Assembly (NCBI GenBank): GCA_037388505.1
Contig: JARRKC010000009.1
Coordinates: 1-64,000, forward strand
Origin: JARRKC01 sp037388505
Lineage (GTDB): Bacteria; Acidobacteriota; UBA6911; RPQK01; JAPXNP01
Direction: 5' to 3'
DNA: 64,000 nucleotides
Shown here: positions 1 through 8,067 of the stretch, piece after piece
How positions within the stretch are numbered: position 1 is the first letter of the stretch
How the letters are laid out: every line of letters begins with the position of its first letter
The notes under the pieces: model-generated
Database searches by the model: none
Told to the model about the DNA's origin: nothing
The model's input: only the letters and a program-made list of their open reading frames with translations
Program-made: the position numbers and the translations under genes

Positions 1-452
1 GCATTGGAATCAGTGGAGCCGTAGGTTTCAGTGGGCTTGAACGGGCTGGCGGTCACTTTGACCCGGCATGGCAGATCCAGCTCCACCCTGGGATTTTCCG
101 GCAAGAGTGTCTCCTCTCCTCGGATTTGGTAGACGTACTCAACAAGGAACGTGGTTCGATCCTCCGGCTGGAACTGCCAGGCCTTGACATTGGCGAGTGA
201 CGGATTCGCGAGATATGGGTTGCTCTCGGATGTCAGCCGAGCACCCGTTACCGAACCTCGCTCGACCGTAACCTCGATAACTACAGTTCCGGTGATGTGT
301 GCGCTCCGAGCGATCGGTGGGTATAGAGGAATCTCCCCACGCAGCAGTTCGGGGTAACGCGCGCCAGCCGAACACGGGGCTTCAGATGAAACAGCAAACT
401 GAATGAATGCGATCGGCCCGGCGAAGAGAAACCAGAGCATGTGTTTGAACAT
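1..452 (-). CDS. Secreted TonB C-terminal-domain protein, cut by the window edge
   Basis: Reading leftward from an ATG at 450-452, preceded by a good GGGAGGT ribosome binding site, the frame stays open to base 1 (150 codons), so the C-terminus lies outside the window. The first ~25 residues form a signal peptide (hydrophobic MLWFLFAGPIAFIQFAV). Residues ~45-110 match the TonB C-terminal fold: PPIARSAHITGTVVIEVTV, then a NPYLANPSLANVKAWQFQP-like stretch and FLVEYVYQI. Small secreted proteins with this domain are common in Acidobacteriota and Bacteroidota. They need not be true energy transducers, since there is no long Pro-rich spacer here. The role is unknown. It is the last gene of the leftward accessory patch. 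Confidence 0.7.
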   Translation of the reverse strand, partial: MFKHMLWFLFAGPIAFIQFAVSSEAPCSAGARYPELLRGEIPLYPPIARSAHITGTVVIEVTVERGSVTGARLTSESNPYLANPSLANVKAWQFQPEDRTTFLVEYVYQIRGEETLLPENPRVELDLPCRVKVTASPFKPTETYGSTDSN

Positions 453-473
453 GTGGACCTCCCATCTCTTCTC

Positions 474-611
474 TTAGTGCGGGACTGCGAAATCAACCAA
501 CTTGCCTCCCTTTGGAGCAATCTCCGCATCCTTGGCACGTTGGGTTGCCGTGCGAGCACCCTCACCCCGCTTGACTTCCACCGCAACGATCCTGCCGGGT
601 TCGAGATCTCT
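474..611 (-). pseudogene. Fragment resembling the C-terminus of a restriction-fold toxin
   Basis: Between two in-frame stop codons (TGA at 612-614, TAA at 474-476) lie 45 codons with clear protein-like character: GRIVAVEVKRG, then ARTATQRAKDAEI, then GGKLVDF. The EVK triplet followed by a Gln/Lys-Asp helix and a GG turn is what PD-(D/E)xK nuclease domains at the ends of polymorphic toxins look like. No start codon, ribosome site or N-terminal module is visible, so this is taken as a relic. The family assignment is an inference from motif shape only. It lies directly downstream of a damaged DUF2251-like gene. Confidence 0.4.
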
Positions 612-1003
612 TCAGTGCAACGTGCCGCCAGACTCGAAGGAGCTGGCTACGCTCATCGGTATCTGCGCCTTAGCTCGTGGGTCGTAGTTCCCACCGTACG
701 CCTTGCCTGTTTCGACATCGAAGACCGCCCACAGCCGCCGGCGAATCCAGAGACCACTTTCCTTCTGTGATCATCCCATGCAATCGAGACATCCTCAGCG
801 CCAAAATCTGGTTTCCCCGTCAATACGTGAATTGCCGAGACAACCTTCTCATTCTCGGGGGCTGTTCTCCGGCAGAGGTAGAAGTAGGCGACTTCTCCGT
901 CGTACTCAAACACACCAGCCAGATCGCCTGACGGCTGTGACTCACCTTTGAACATCTCGTTTGAAGGCACGACCTTACGTTGTCTACGGCGGTTCGTCAC
1001 CAC
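612..1003 (-). pseudogene. DUF2251-like gene broken by a frameshift
   Basis: The leftward frame from ATG 1003 encodes a convincing first half: GVFEYDGEVAYFYL, then KVVSAIHVLTGKP, then DVSIAWDD. Near 773-777 the coding pattern moves to the -1 frame, which reads SGLWIRRRLWAVFDVETGK and AYGGNYDP before a TGA at 612-614. The two halves together give a continuous DUF2251-like protein (start motif FEDDGETGYFYA, later AVFDF). One missing base near 775 explains the break. DUF2251 proteins are small and cytosolic, and I infer an immunity-type role only from the toxin-like tail next door. A sequencing error is the alternative to true decay. A start at the internal Met of MFKGES is possible. Confidence 0.5.
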
Positions 1004-1076
1004 GGGAAAGGCCCCCTTGTCTGCGAGGTTCGCGCCCCGGCCTGTGTCGATCGCCGCAATTCGCCAGAAAGAGGAT

Positions 1077-2039
1077 TCATTCGATCACCTGTGGAGGCAC
1101 CGCAGACAGCAAGGTCAGCGAGTTCGTCCCAAAGAGTTGCTGGCCGACCAGCGCCTGCGTCGACTCGATGAGCACGTAGCCGTCCGACTGACCGGCGCTC
1201 GAGGGGACGAGCTCCGTCAGCAACCGTGCGATCCGACCTCCCGGCGGCAGCGCGAAGGACAGTGCGCCGGTTTCCCCTCCCTTGGCGGAGCACGTCGCCA
1301 GCCGGATCGCGGCCGGGTCGGACACTCGTCCGTGGGTGGTGTAGAGGCGTCCGTTCCAGAAGCGCGGGTTTTCGAACCAGCCGATGGCGAGGCCCAGGAC
1401 CCCTTCGTCGAGCACGGAAATCCCTTCCCTGTCCACCTGCAGGTGATAAAGAGCAAAACGGTCGCTGGTACTCTGATGCCCCCAGATCGTGGATGGGTCC
1501 GCCCCGAAAGTGAAGGACCTGACTCCCAAACCGGTCGGTGTCTTCTTGGGCCGCATGACTCCGTCCTCGTACGCGGCCAACACAGGGTCCGAGCCTTGCT
1601 GGTCGACAGCAACCACGACCGAATGGGGATTGTTCGGAAAGACCCGAATGTCAGTGATGCTCCGCAAGCTTTCTACCCCTGTGTCGACCGTTGAAAACGT
1701 GAGGTCGCGGGTGAACCGGTCCAGATCGATTCGTGTGACATAACCCCCGCTGAGAGTTACGTAGAGGTATGTTTCATCCTCGGAGAGGGCCAGGAATGTC
1801 GGTACGCTCTCCAGGGGAAGGGACTTCTTGACCGACAGCGTGGCGGAATCGACGACGGTGACCGAATTGGGATAGTTCGTCGAGACTTCGGGCACGCTTA
1901 GGTAGACTTCGTGTCGAGTCTTTGCGTATACCATCCGGATCGCGATGACGGGGATCGTTCGGATTTGTTCGGCGGCGACGCACGGAATCTGGATAAGAAC
2001 GGCGGCAATCATGAAGGACAAGGGACGAAATGCTCTCAT
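1077..2039 (-). CDS. Secreted beta-propeller (YVTN-like) protein
   Basis: A 320-residue protein starts with a signal peptide (MRAFRPLSFMIAAVLIQ, cleavage after about residue 23). It continues with blades typical of YVTN/lactonase-like propellers, for example NSVTVVDSATLSVKKSLP, then FLALSEDETYLYVTLSGG, then ITDIRVFPNNPHSVVVAVD. Later segments (SDRFALYHLQVD, RFWNGRLYTTHG) repeat the same strand pattern. Such proteins act in the periplasm or outside the cell as binding scaffolds, and no enzymatic residues are evident. There is no cysteine lipobox. It is followed at 74 bp by the damaged DUF2251-like gene on the same strand. Confidence 0.7.
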   Translation of the reverse strand: MRAFRPLSFMIAAVLIQIPCVAAEQIRTIPVIAIRMVYAKTRHEVYLSVPEVSTNYPNSVTVVDSATLSVKKSLPLESVPTFLALSEDETYLYVTLSGGYVTRIDLDRFTRDLTFSTVDTGVESLRSITDIRVFPNNPHSVVVAVDQQGSDPVLAAYEDGVMRPKKTPTGLGVRSFTFGADPSTIWGHQSTSDRFALYHLQVDREGISVLDEGVLGLAIGWFENPRFWNGRLYTTHGRVSDPAAIRLATCSAKGGETGALSFALPPGGRIARLLTELVPSSAGQSDGYVLIESTQALVGQQLFGTNSLTLLSAVPPQVIE

Positions 2040-2413
2040 GAGATGACATGGATCTCTTTCGCTCCGGTGAGAGTGGGAATTCGCACGTCTCCAGGTCAGA
2101 AACGCCGGAAGCAGTGAGGTTCCACCTCCAGGTCAAGCCCACCCGAGATATTCGGTTCGACTGCCACCAAGAGAAGATGTCTCGGATAGCCGAAAGTGGC
2201 AGACAGACGTCAGTGAGTCGGATCGATTGTTGTGCGGGTTGGGAAGCGGGTGTCTGCAAGTCCATTCCGAAGGTCGCCCGACTCGATCCGAGAGGGAATC
2301 CGGGAGCCGGTGCGTCTTCCCAAGCGAATCTCCTGAGCCACTCAGCCGGAACGGTCGTCCGTCCTCCAATGCCGGAGCCCGATCGAGACGGATCGAGGCT
2401 CACGCCCCCTATC
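2040..2413. other. Intergenic stretch without a recognisable gene
   Basis: This stretch separates the start of the secreted propeller gene (2039) from the stop of hicB (2414), both on the minus strand. Several frames stay open through it, but none gives a recognisable domain, a good ribosome binding site or consistent codon use. It probably holds the propeller promoter. Confidence 0.4.
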
Positions 2414-2629
2414 CTACGCAGCGTTTACTTCCACGAATTCGCTCTCCGAGGTGGGAGGTGGAACGGGAATGCCGTCCTGCTTCAGACCTTCTATGTGCAG
2501 GTCGATGGCCTCGCGGATCAAGTGCAGCACTTCGTCTCGCGTTTCGCCGACGGCCACGCACCCCGGAAGGTCAGGAACATGGGCTCCCCAGCTCTTTTCT
2601 CCGTGTTCGACCACCACCATGTATCGCAT
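2414..2629 (-). CDS. hicB: HicB-family antitoxin
   Basis: The 71-residue protein is a HicB-type partial RNase-H-like fold: MRYMVVVEHGEKSWGAHVPD, then LPGCVAVGETRDEVL, then a helix HLIREAIDLHIEGL and an acidic C-terminus. The pattern of an N-terminal strand, DLPGC and GET..E is characteristic of the family. It would bind and inhibit HicA, and HicB proteins often autoregulate their operon. There is no obvious C-terminal DNA-binding domain, so repression would depend on the complex. It starts 11 bp after hicA ends, giving the usual toxin-first hicAB order. Confidence 0.9.
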   Translation of the reverse strand: MRYMVVVEHGEKSWGAHVPDLPGCVAVGETRDEVLHLIREAIDLHIEGLKQDGIPVPPPTSESEFVEVNAA

Positions 2630-2640
2630 TGGACTGTACC

Positions 2641-2829
2641 TCAGTCTTTCAGACCCGCCTGCTTCAGAATGGCGCTGAGCGTGCCAGGCGGAACGTCAAT
2701 GCCGGCCTTTCCTGCTACCGTCAGAGTCCCGGGTTTGATCGGGTGCTTGAACTGTCGGTGACTGCCCCGTGTCCGAACCTTCTGCCATCCGTCCCGTTCG
2801 AGTTCCCGAATCAGGTCTCTGACTTTCAA
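2641..2829 (-). CDS. hicA: HicA-family mRNA interferase toxin
   Basis: A 62-residue protein of HicA length and fold (double-stranded RNA-binding-like). It begins KVRDLIRELERDGWQKVR and has the GSHRQFKHP motif carrying the expected catalytic His, followed by GTLTVAGKAG and the C-terminal helix GTLSAILKQAGL. HicA enzymes cleave translated mRNA independently of the ribosome. The best start is TTG at 2827-2829, which gives the canonical N-terminus. The frame is open further upstream, but that extension would run through the tRNA-Leu gene and is rejected. It forms an operon with hicB, 165 bp downstream of the tRNA in the transcription direction. Confidence 0.88.
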   Translation of the reverse strand: MKVRDLIRELERDGWQKVRTRGSHRQFKHPIKPGTLTVAGKAGIDVPPGTLSAILKQAGLKD

Positions 2830-2993
2830 ATCTGCTTCTAGTCTCGCACATCCTCCGGGCTTGATAAACCAGGTTTCGACCTGCCATCTCACGACAGGTC
2901 CAAGGAAGACCACGGGACATTTTCGGGAGACACTTCGACTGACGGAGCGCTCGAGTCCGGACGTACGCCAACCGTAAGTCGTTGGAAATAAAT

Positions 2994-3078
2994 GCCCGGG
3001 ACGGGAGTTGAACCCGTACGGGGGTTGCCCCCCACAGGATTTTAAGTCCTGTGCGTCTGCCAGTTTCGCCACCCGGGC
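2994..3078 (-). tRNA. tRNA-Leu (anticodon TAA)
   Basis: Read on the minus strand, the 85 nt fold as a class II tRNA. The acceptor stem GCCCGGG (3072-3078) pairs with CCCGGGC (2995-3001) with discriminator A at 2994. The D-arm is GGCGAAACTGGCAGACGC. The anticodon stem CAGGA/TCCTG encloses anticodon TAA. The long variable arm GGGGGCAACCCCC is typical of tRNA-Leu. The T-arm reads CGGGTTCAACTCCCG. The CCA end is not encoded. It reads UUA/UUG codons. Confidence 0.97.
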
Positions 3079-3191
3079 CTGCGTCTGAGGGGATTCTAGC
3101 ACCGCTGAGGAGGACGGGAGAACCTGAGGACGGGAGAGTGCTGGATGGGAGATCCTCACCTTTTCCGCTCTGATTTGTAACAATCAAAGGC

Positions 3192-5543
3192 ATGACTGAA
3201 TTCGAGAAGAAGGAGGAAGAATTCTCGAGCCTGGGAGAAGTCCACTTGAAGGCACTCTCAGACGAAGGTATTCCGGAGGAGAGCCGGACCACCGAACACT
3301 TCCTGCGGGACGATCGGACCCTCTTCGTTTGCGACGGAGCCGGCAATGTGCCTCCCTCCCGAAAACGGATGGGCCTCTACCACCGCGGGATGAGGGCGCT
3401 TTCCGGGCTCTACTGGAGAATCGAAGGCCAAGGACTGCGTTCTCTGGCCTCGTCATCGGAGAAGAACTACAGGTGCGAAGTCTGGCTGACCAATCCGAGC
3501 CTGGTCCAGGAAGACGGCGCCGTTCTGGATGCCCGGCTGCTGAGCTTTCGGCGAACCCAGGTCCTGTCGCGGGGTCTGCACGAGGAGATGGAAATCCGTA
3601 ACTGCTCCGGACGGACCGCGGAATTCCGGCTCGAACTGAAGCTCGAATCCGACTACCTGGACGTGATGGAAATCCGGGGTCTGCTGCGCCGGGATCGGGG
3701 CGTTTACGAACCGATCGAGACAGGCGAGACGTCCGGAAGCGCGTCCTTTGCCTATCGGGGACATGACGAGGTCCTGAGACGAACCGAGATGGTGTTCGAA
3801 CCGGTGCCGCAAGAGATGGATGCGAAGGCCCCGGTGTTCGATCCGGACCGGAGTTGGGCCGACATCATGCCGGCACTGTTCGACACCCGATGGGAAAGCA
3901 GTTCCAATTGGGAAAGCTCCTACCGTTCACCGGTGGAACTGACCGAGGCGTCACGTCCCCCGGCCAGACCGATGCGGCTGACGGCACGGTGGACGGTGCG
4001 GATCGAGCCGCAAGGTTCCTGGACCGTCCGGTGGCAGGCCGTCCCCCTCGAGCAGACGGAGCCGGTCGCGCCACGGCTCGCCTATTCCTCCGCGATCCGG
4101 ACCGCTCGCGCGGGCTACGACGAGTGGGTCGGGTCCTGCACCCGGATCGAGACCTCCAACCACCTGATCAACGATCTCCTGGAGCGGGCGCTGCTCGATC
4201 TGCGGATGCTGATGAGGAGCAGCGCGACGGGCCCCGTCCCGGTCGCCGGGCTCCCCTGGTTCGACGCCGTCTTCGGCCGCGACAGCTTGATCTGCGGTCT
4301 GCAGACGCTCTGGGTCAACCCGGAACTGGCCCTCAGCACGCTCCGTTTCCTGGCCGAGCGGCAGGCTACGAAAGACGATCCCTGGCGAGACGCCGAACCC
4401 GGCAAGATCCCCCACGAGATCCGTGACGGAGAAATGGCCGGACTGGACGAAATCCCCCATGGATGCTACTACGGAAGCGTCGATGGAACGCTCCTTTTCC
4501 TGATCCTCTATGCGGAGGTTCGGCGCTGGATCGGTCCGACTCGAGAGGTCGAGGAGCTGATGCCGGCCGTGCGTCGATGTGTTACCTGGGTCGAGCAAAG
4601 TGGGAGGCGCGGGGACGGATACGTTCGCTGGCATATCCGATCACCCGTTGGGATTCGCAACCAGGGCTGGAAGGACAGCCGAACCTCGCTGATGCTCGAA
4701 GACGGCCGACCGGCCGAGGTGCCGGCTGCGCTCGTCGAGGTCCAGGGCTACGCCTATCGCGCCTTCGTCGAAACCGCCCGGATCCTTTCCGACGAGGATC
4801 CCAAGACGTCCGCGAAGCTGACGCGCTGGGCCGAAGCACTGCGGGAAGCGTTCTTGCGAGACTTCTGGATGGAAGACGAGGGCTTCTTGAGGCAGGCCAT
4901 CGACGCCGAAGGGCGTCCGGTCGAATCGATCACCTCCAACGCGGGACAACTCCTGTTCTGCAACCTGCTGGACCAGACCAGAGCCGACCGCGTGATCAGT
5001 CGCCTGATGATGCCGGACCTGTTCAGCGGGTGGGGGATTCGGACGCTGTCCAACCAGGCCCACGGCTACAACCCCATGAGCTACCACAACGGAAGCGTCT
5101 GGTTTCACGACACCGCCCTGATCGCGGCGGGGATGAAGAGATACGGAAGATCGGTCGAACTGGCCAAGCTGGCCGAGAGTCTCTTCGAGGCCGCACTCTT
5201 CCTCGGAAAGCACCCCTTCCCCGAACTGGTCTGCGGATTCGATCGAAGCGAAGGCGTATTCTCCGTGCCGGGGGACTATCCCGCGAGCTGCCCGGTTCAA
5301 GCCTGGGCCGTGGGAGCGCCGTTTCAACTGCTTCAGGCGTTGCTGGGACTCGAGATCGACGCAGCGCGACGGCGCCTTCATCTCGCACCCGAGTTGCCCC
5401 CCTGGCTGCGCTGGATCGAGGTCTCCAACCTGCGGGTCGGGGAACACCGCGTCCGGCTCTACTTCAGCCGCGACGAGCGGGGCCATACGGTCTTCAAGAT
5501 CCTGGAGAACCCGGACCGAGTGGAGGTGGTGATCGTCAACTGA
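3192..5543 (+). CDS. Amylo-alpha-1,6-glucosidase / glycogen debranching-type enzyme
   Basis: The 783-residue cytosolic protein has the two-part layout of bacterial debranching-type enzymes. An N-terminal beta-rich domain (about residues 30-290) begins KALSDEGIPEESRTTEHFLRD. An (alpha/alpha)6 catalytic barrel follows, with GLPWFDAVFGRDSL near residue 352, then SVDGTLLFL, GWKDSRTSL and MSYHNGSVWFHDT. The DAVFGRDS and HNGSVWFHD motifs are typical of this glucosidase group. It would hydrolyse alpha-1,6 branches or similar alpha-glucosides, but substrate cannot be read from sequence. The ATG at 3192 has AAAGG just upstream. Its stop overlaps the convergent C69 gene by 8 bp. No other glycogen gene is nearby. 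Confidence 0.85.
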   Translation: MTEFEKKEEEFSSLGEVHLKALSDEGIPEESRTTEHFLRDDRTLFVCDGAGNVPPSRKRMGLYHRGMRALSGLYWRIEGQGLRSLASSSEKNYRCEVWLTNPSLVQEDGAVLDARLLSFRRTQVLSRGLHEEMEIRNCSGRTAEFRLELKLESDYLDVMEIRGLLRRDRGVYEPIETGETSGSASFAYRGHDEVLRRTEMVFEPVPQEMDAKAPVFDPDRSWADIMPALFDTRWESSSNWESSYRSPVELTEASRPPARPMRLTARWTVRIEPQGSWTVRWQAVPLEQTEPVAPRLAYSSAIRTARAGYDEWVGSCTRIETSNHLINDLLERALLDLRMLMRSSATGPVPVAGLPWFDAVFGRDSLICGLQTLWVNPELALSTLRFLAERQATKDDPWRDAEPGKIPHEIRDGEMAGLDEIPHGCYYGSVDGTLLFLILYAEVRRWIGPTREVEELMPAVRRCVTWVEQSGRRGDGYVRWHIRSPVGIRNQGWKDSRTSLMLEDGRPAEVPAALVEVQGYAYRAFVETARILSDEDPKTSAKLTRWAEALREAFLRDFWMEDEGFLRQAIDAEGRPVESITSNAGQLLFCNLLDQTRADRVISRLMMPDLFSGWGIRTLSNQAHGYNPMSYHNGSVWFHDTALIAAGMKRYGRSVELAKLAESLFEAALFLGKHPFPELVCGFDRSEGVFSVPGDYPASCPVQAWAVGAPFQLLQALLGLEIDAARRRLHLAPELPPWLRWIEVSNLRVGEHRVRLYFSRDERGHTVFKILENPDRVEVVIVN

Positions 5544-6873
5544 CCGGGTTGCCCGAATCGACGTCCCAACGCCGGGCGAACTCGCTCAGTACGCCCTCCA
5601 CCTCCGCCAGGGCATCCGCGAGGAGATCACCGGGAGCCTCGGCACCGCGCTCGACGGCAAGGAGCAGGCGATCCTCGATGGCATCGAAGGCCTCTCGGAC
5701 CACCGCCCTGCGCGAAGACTCTCGCGCCATCGACTTGACCAGACGGTGGAATTTCCACCAGAGAGAGCTCTCTGCAGGACGGTCCGGTTCGACACGGACG
5801 GGGGAGCGAACCTGCAGCCCGGCACTCCCCACCCGGCAGACCGACTCGGGAAGCCGGTCGCGAAAGGGAACGAAGGGCAGGAACACGCCGCAGCAGGGCG
5901 GCAGGTAAGCAAACCAGCAGACGGGCGGTTCGAGGACATTCGGGTCCAGTTCGATTACCAGGGATGTGGCCGTGTCGCCCCACGTGAAACCGGCAGGGGA
6001 GTCGTGCATGCAGACGGTTTGAAAATCGGGCAGAAAAGGACTAAACAAGGGCCCGCCCAGAAAAGTATCCTCGTAGTGATCGCGCAGCAGACGGATCATC
6101 GTCCGCGCGTCGACGGCGGGAGCAGCCTCTTCCAGCAGGGTTGTCGTCCTGCGCCAGCGAGGCTGGGACACCTGGCGGGCAAAGTGTTCGTGATCGCTGA
6201 ACGCCAGGGCGAAATCGAAATCTTCGTCCGCTCCGCGCCACCACCCACGGCGCCGTGCGGTACCGAGACAGCGGTCCGAACTGAGCGTAACCGGATTGCG
6301 GATCGTGAGTTGATTGGAAAGGGACCGGGTTCCAGTTGGGATCCTCTGGGCTGCCCAGTCCCTTCCGGCCGTCTCGAGAATCCAACCTTCCTTCCGATCC
6401 GCGAGTAGAAAGGCGTTGTCGTAGCTGCCCTCTTCGTGGGATGCACCGCGAACGGCCGAGCCCCACTGCCCGTGCTCTTCCAGCAGATCCGCCACGATAC
6501 GAACGGCTTGCTCCGCCGACTCCGAGCGTTCCAGCGCGAGCCGAAGCAGCTCGAGACCCGTCAGCCCGAGCTGCCGGCGGTTCTCCGGGTCGTGAAGGGG
6601 CCGGGTGAAAACAGCGGTATTGCCGCCGATGACGCCGGCCTCGTTGACCCCTGTTTCATATCCCCACGACCAGTATGGACGGGTGCCCACCGTCGCCAGG
6701 GAACGGGCATCAGCGATTCGAACGTAGGAGCAATCGATCGTGCCGGATTTGGGTTCCCGTGCAGGGGACGGGGAGAGAACCTGGCTTTCACCGGCCGGTC
6801 GGTCGCTGTTCTTGGCGAAAATAACGGTGCCGTTCCGGGTCGCATCCGGAAGGGCCAGCGCGATGTCACACAT
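5536..6873 (-). CDS. C69-family dipeptidase (secernin-like)
   Basis: A 445-residue member of peptidase family C69. The N-terminus MCDIALALPDATRNGTVIFA places Cys2 as the likely nucleophile, followed by KNSDRP. GYETGVNEAGVIGGNTAVF and the downstream segments ERSESAEQAVRIVADLLEEH and WILETAGRDWAA fit the Ntn-hydrolase core of secernin/PepD proteins. It lacks a signal peptide and should be cytosolic. These enzymes cleave dipeptides, and secernin-like members have poorly known substrates. It is convergent with the debranching enzyme, with an 8 bp overlap of the 3' ends. Its 5' side faces the 360 bp control region of the mannosylglycerate locus. Confidence 0.85.
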   Translation of the reverse strand: MCDIALALPDATRNGTVIFAKNSDRPAGESQVLSPSPAREPKSGTIDCSYVRIADARSLATVGTRPYWSWGYETGVNEAGVIGGNTAVFTRPLHDPENRRQLGLTGLELLRLALERSESAEQAVRIVADLLEEHGQWGSAVRGASHEEGSYDNAFLLADRKEGWILETAGRDWAAQRIPTGTRSLSNQLTIRNPVTLSSDRCLGTARRRGWWRGADEDFDFALAFSDHEHFARQVSQPRWRRTTTLLEEAAPAVDARTMIRLLRDHYEDTFLGGPLFSPFLPDFQTVCMHDSPAGFTWGDTATSLVIELDPNVLEPPVCWFAYLPPCCGVFLPFVPFRDRLPESVCRVGSAGLQVRSPVRVEPDRPAESSLWWKFHRLVKSMARESSRRAVVREAFDAIEDRLLLAVERGAEAPGDLLADALAEVEGVLSEFARRWDVDSGNPVS

Positions 6874-7232
6874 CTGAAACAGGGGCCTTCGCGTTCATTT
6901 CTGTGTTCGATAACTTAAGTATGCAAAATATCATGTTTGCACCAGTCGCCCCACGCACGGCTCCTGGAGCCGAGAGTGGAAACGTGTTAAGATCTATCCT
7001 TCATCGGAATTTGCCGGAGTACTTGTCTGCTATACTTCCCGTCTCGAAATGCCGTCGGCTTCGAGATAGGTTGTCTTTTTATTTTGACGACGAAATAACA
7101 GGCTTATGAATTGGGTAATGAAAGGATGATCGAAAAGCCCGCCACCGATCGTCTGGATGCGGGAGAGGGGATCGAAGCGGGTGGTGAGCGTCGTTCGATG
7201 CCTCGCAGGAGGCGGGTAGCAGAACCCGGAAA
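6874..7232. promoter_or_regulatory. Divergent control region with a TCTCGAA-N11-TTCGAGA inverted repeat
   Basis: This 359 bp gap separates the C69 gene from the MarR-type regulator of the mannosylglycerate locus. It is visibly more AT-rich than its surroundings. A perfect 7 bp inverted repeat, TCTCGAA (7042-7048) and TTCGAGA (7060-7066) with an 11 bp spacer, lies just after a TATACT element (7031-7036). That is the right place for an operator or a short RNA hairpin. A -35 TTGCCG at 7011 gives a spacing of only 14 bp, so the promoter call is weak. Confidence 0.4.
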
Positions 7233-7799
7233 ATGATGACGGCACCTCTCGAGATGACCGAACAAATCCTCTGGTCGCTGCGAAAGATCAGTCGCGCGAT
7301 CCATCTGCATTCACGAGCTCTCATGCTGCAGTGCGGGTTGACCGGTCCCCAACTCATCGTGCTCAGACAACTGAACCGCGACGGACAGGTCCCCATCGGG
7401 TGTTTGGCGCGCAGTGTGAGCCTGAGTCAGGCGACCGTGACCGGCATCGTGGAAAGACTCGCAAATCGTGGCTACGTAGAAAGGACGAGGGATCCGATTG
7501 ATCGTCGCCGTATGCTGGTCCGCTGCACCGCAGCCGGACGAAACACCGCCGAGGTCGCTCCCCCGCTGTTGCAGGAACGTTTCACCGAGCAACTCGGAAA
7601 ACTGGAGGACTGGGAGCAACACATGCTCCTCTCGACGCTCCTTCGAGTCGGCTCCATGATGCAGGCCGATCGGGTCGACGAACAGGTGATCGCAGCTGCG
7701 CTAGGTACGCCAGACGACCCGCTTCCCGACGTTCTGGAGGCCCCGTTGGCGGTGGGCCTGGAAGAACCGCTTGAGATCGATGCTGCCGACACGACGTAG
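7233..7799 (+). CDS. MarR-family regulator, EctR-like
   Basis: A 188-residue winged-helix protein of the MarR family. Visible elements are ILWSLRKISRAIHLHSRAL, then GLTGPQLIVLRQL, the recognition helix region VSLSQATVTGIVERLANRG and the wing RDPIDRRRMLVRCTAAG. The LHSR...GLTGPQL...LSQATVTGI signature is that of EctR-type regulators, which control compatible-solute (ectoine) operons in halotolerant bacteria. Placement ahead of mannosylglycerate genes fits the same logic. The acidic ~50-residue tail (DDPLPDVLEAPLA onward) is unusual for MarR. The start is uncertain: ATGs occur at 7233, 7236 and 7254 and none has a clear ribosome site. Confidence 0.85.
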   Translation: MMTAPLEMTEQILWSLRKISRAIHLHSRALMLQCGLTGPQLIVLRQLNRDGQVPIGCLARSVSLSQATVTGIVERLANRGYVERTRDPIDRRRMLVRCTAAGRNTAEVAPPLLQERFTEQLGKLEDWEQHMLLSTLLRVGSMMQADRVDEQVIAAALGTPDDPLPDVLEAPLAVGLEEPLEIDAADTT

Positions 7800-8007
7800 A
7801 GGGGCGCGATGGCTGCAACGTTCAGGTTGGATACTCCTGTTCGTCTGCTTGGCCTGGAAAGCGACCGAGTTCGCCACCGGTGGATATCAGGGCCTCTCCC
7901 TGGAAATCGAATTCCTGAGTTTCGTTTTTCTGGCGTTCTTTCTGATCCTGACCGGTTGGGTCAGCAAGCGGCGCATCGAAGACAAATCCCGGGCACGTTT
8001 CCTATGA
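7780..8007 (+). CDS. Small membrane protein of the mannosylglycerate locus
   Basis: A 75-residue protein with a basic start (MLPTRRRGARWLQRSG), a hydrophobic helix WILLFVCLAWKATEFATGG, a second helix FLSFVFLAFFLILTGWV and a basic tail KRRIEDKSRARFL. It is therefore a two-pass inner-membrane protein, with both termini probably cytoplasmic. It overlaps the end of the regulator gene by 20 bp, which implies translational coupling. I do not recognise a family. A TTG start at 7771 would add three residues. Function is unknown, and a role beside the regulator or in osmotic sensing is only a guess. Confidence 0.6.
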   Translation: MLPTRRRGARWLQRSGWILLFVCLAWKATEFATGGYQGLSLEIEFLSFVFLAFFLILTGWVSKRRIEDKSRARFL

Positions 8008-8067
8008 GGCCGAGAGGCGGCTTCGACAACGTATCCTTTCTTACCGTCAGAGGAGGAATTCCCTGAA

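Noticed and set aside
2048..2761. 237-codon plus-strand frame over hicB and the gap before it
   Set aside because: It is antisense to a clear HicB gene and shows no domain or signal.
2641..3183. HicA as a 180-residue protein with a long N-terminal extension
   Set aside because: The extension would translate through the tRNA-Leu gene. The TTG at 2829 gives the normal HicA length.
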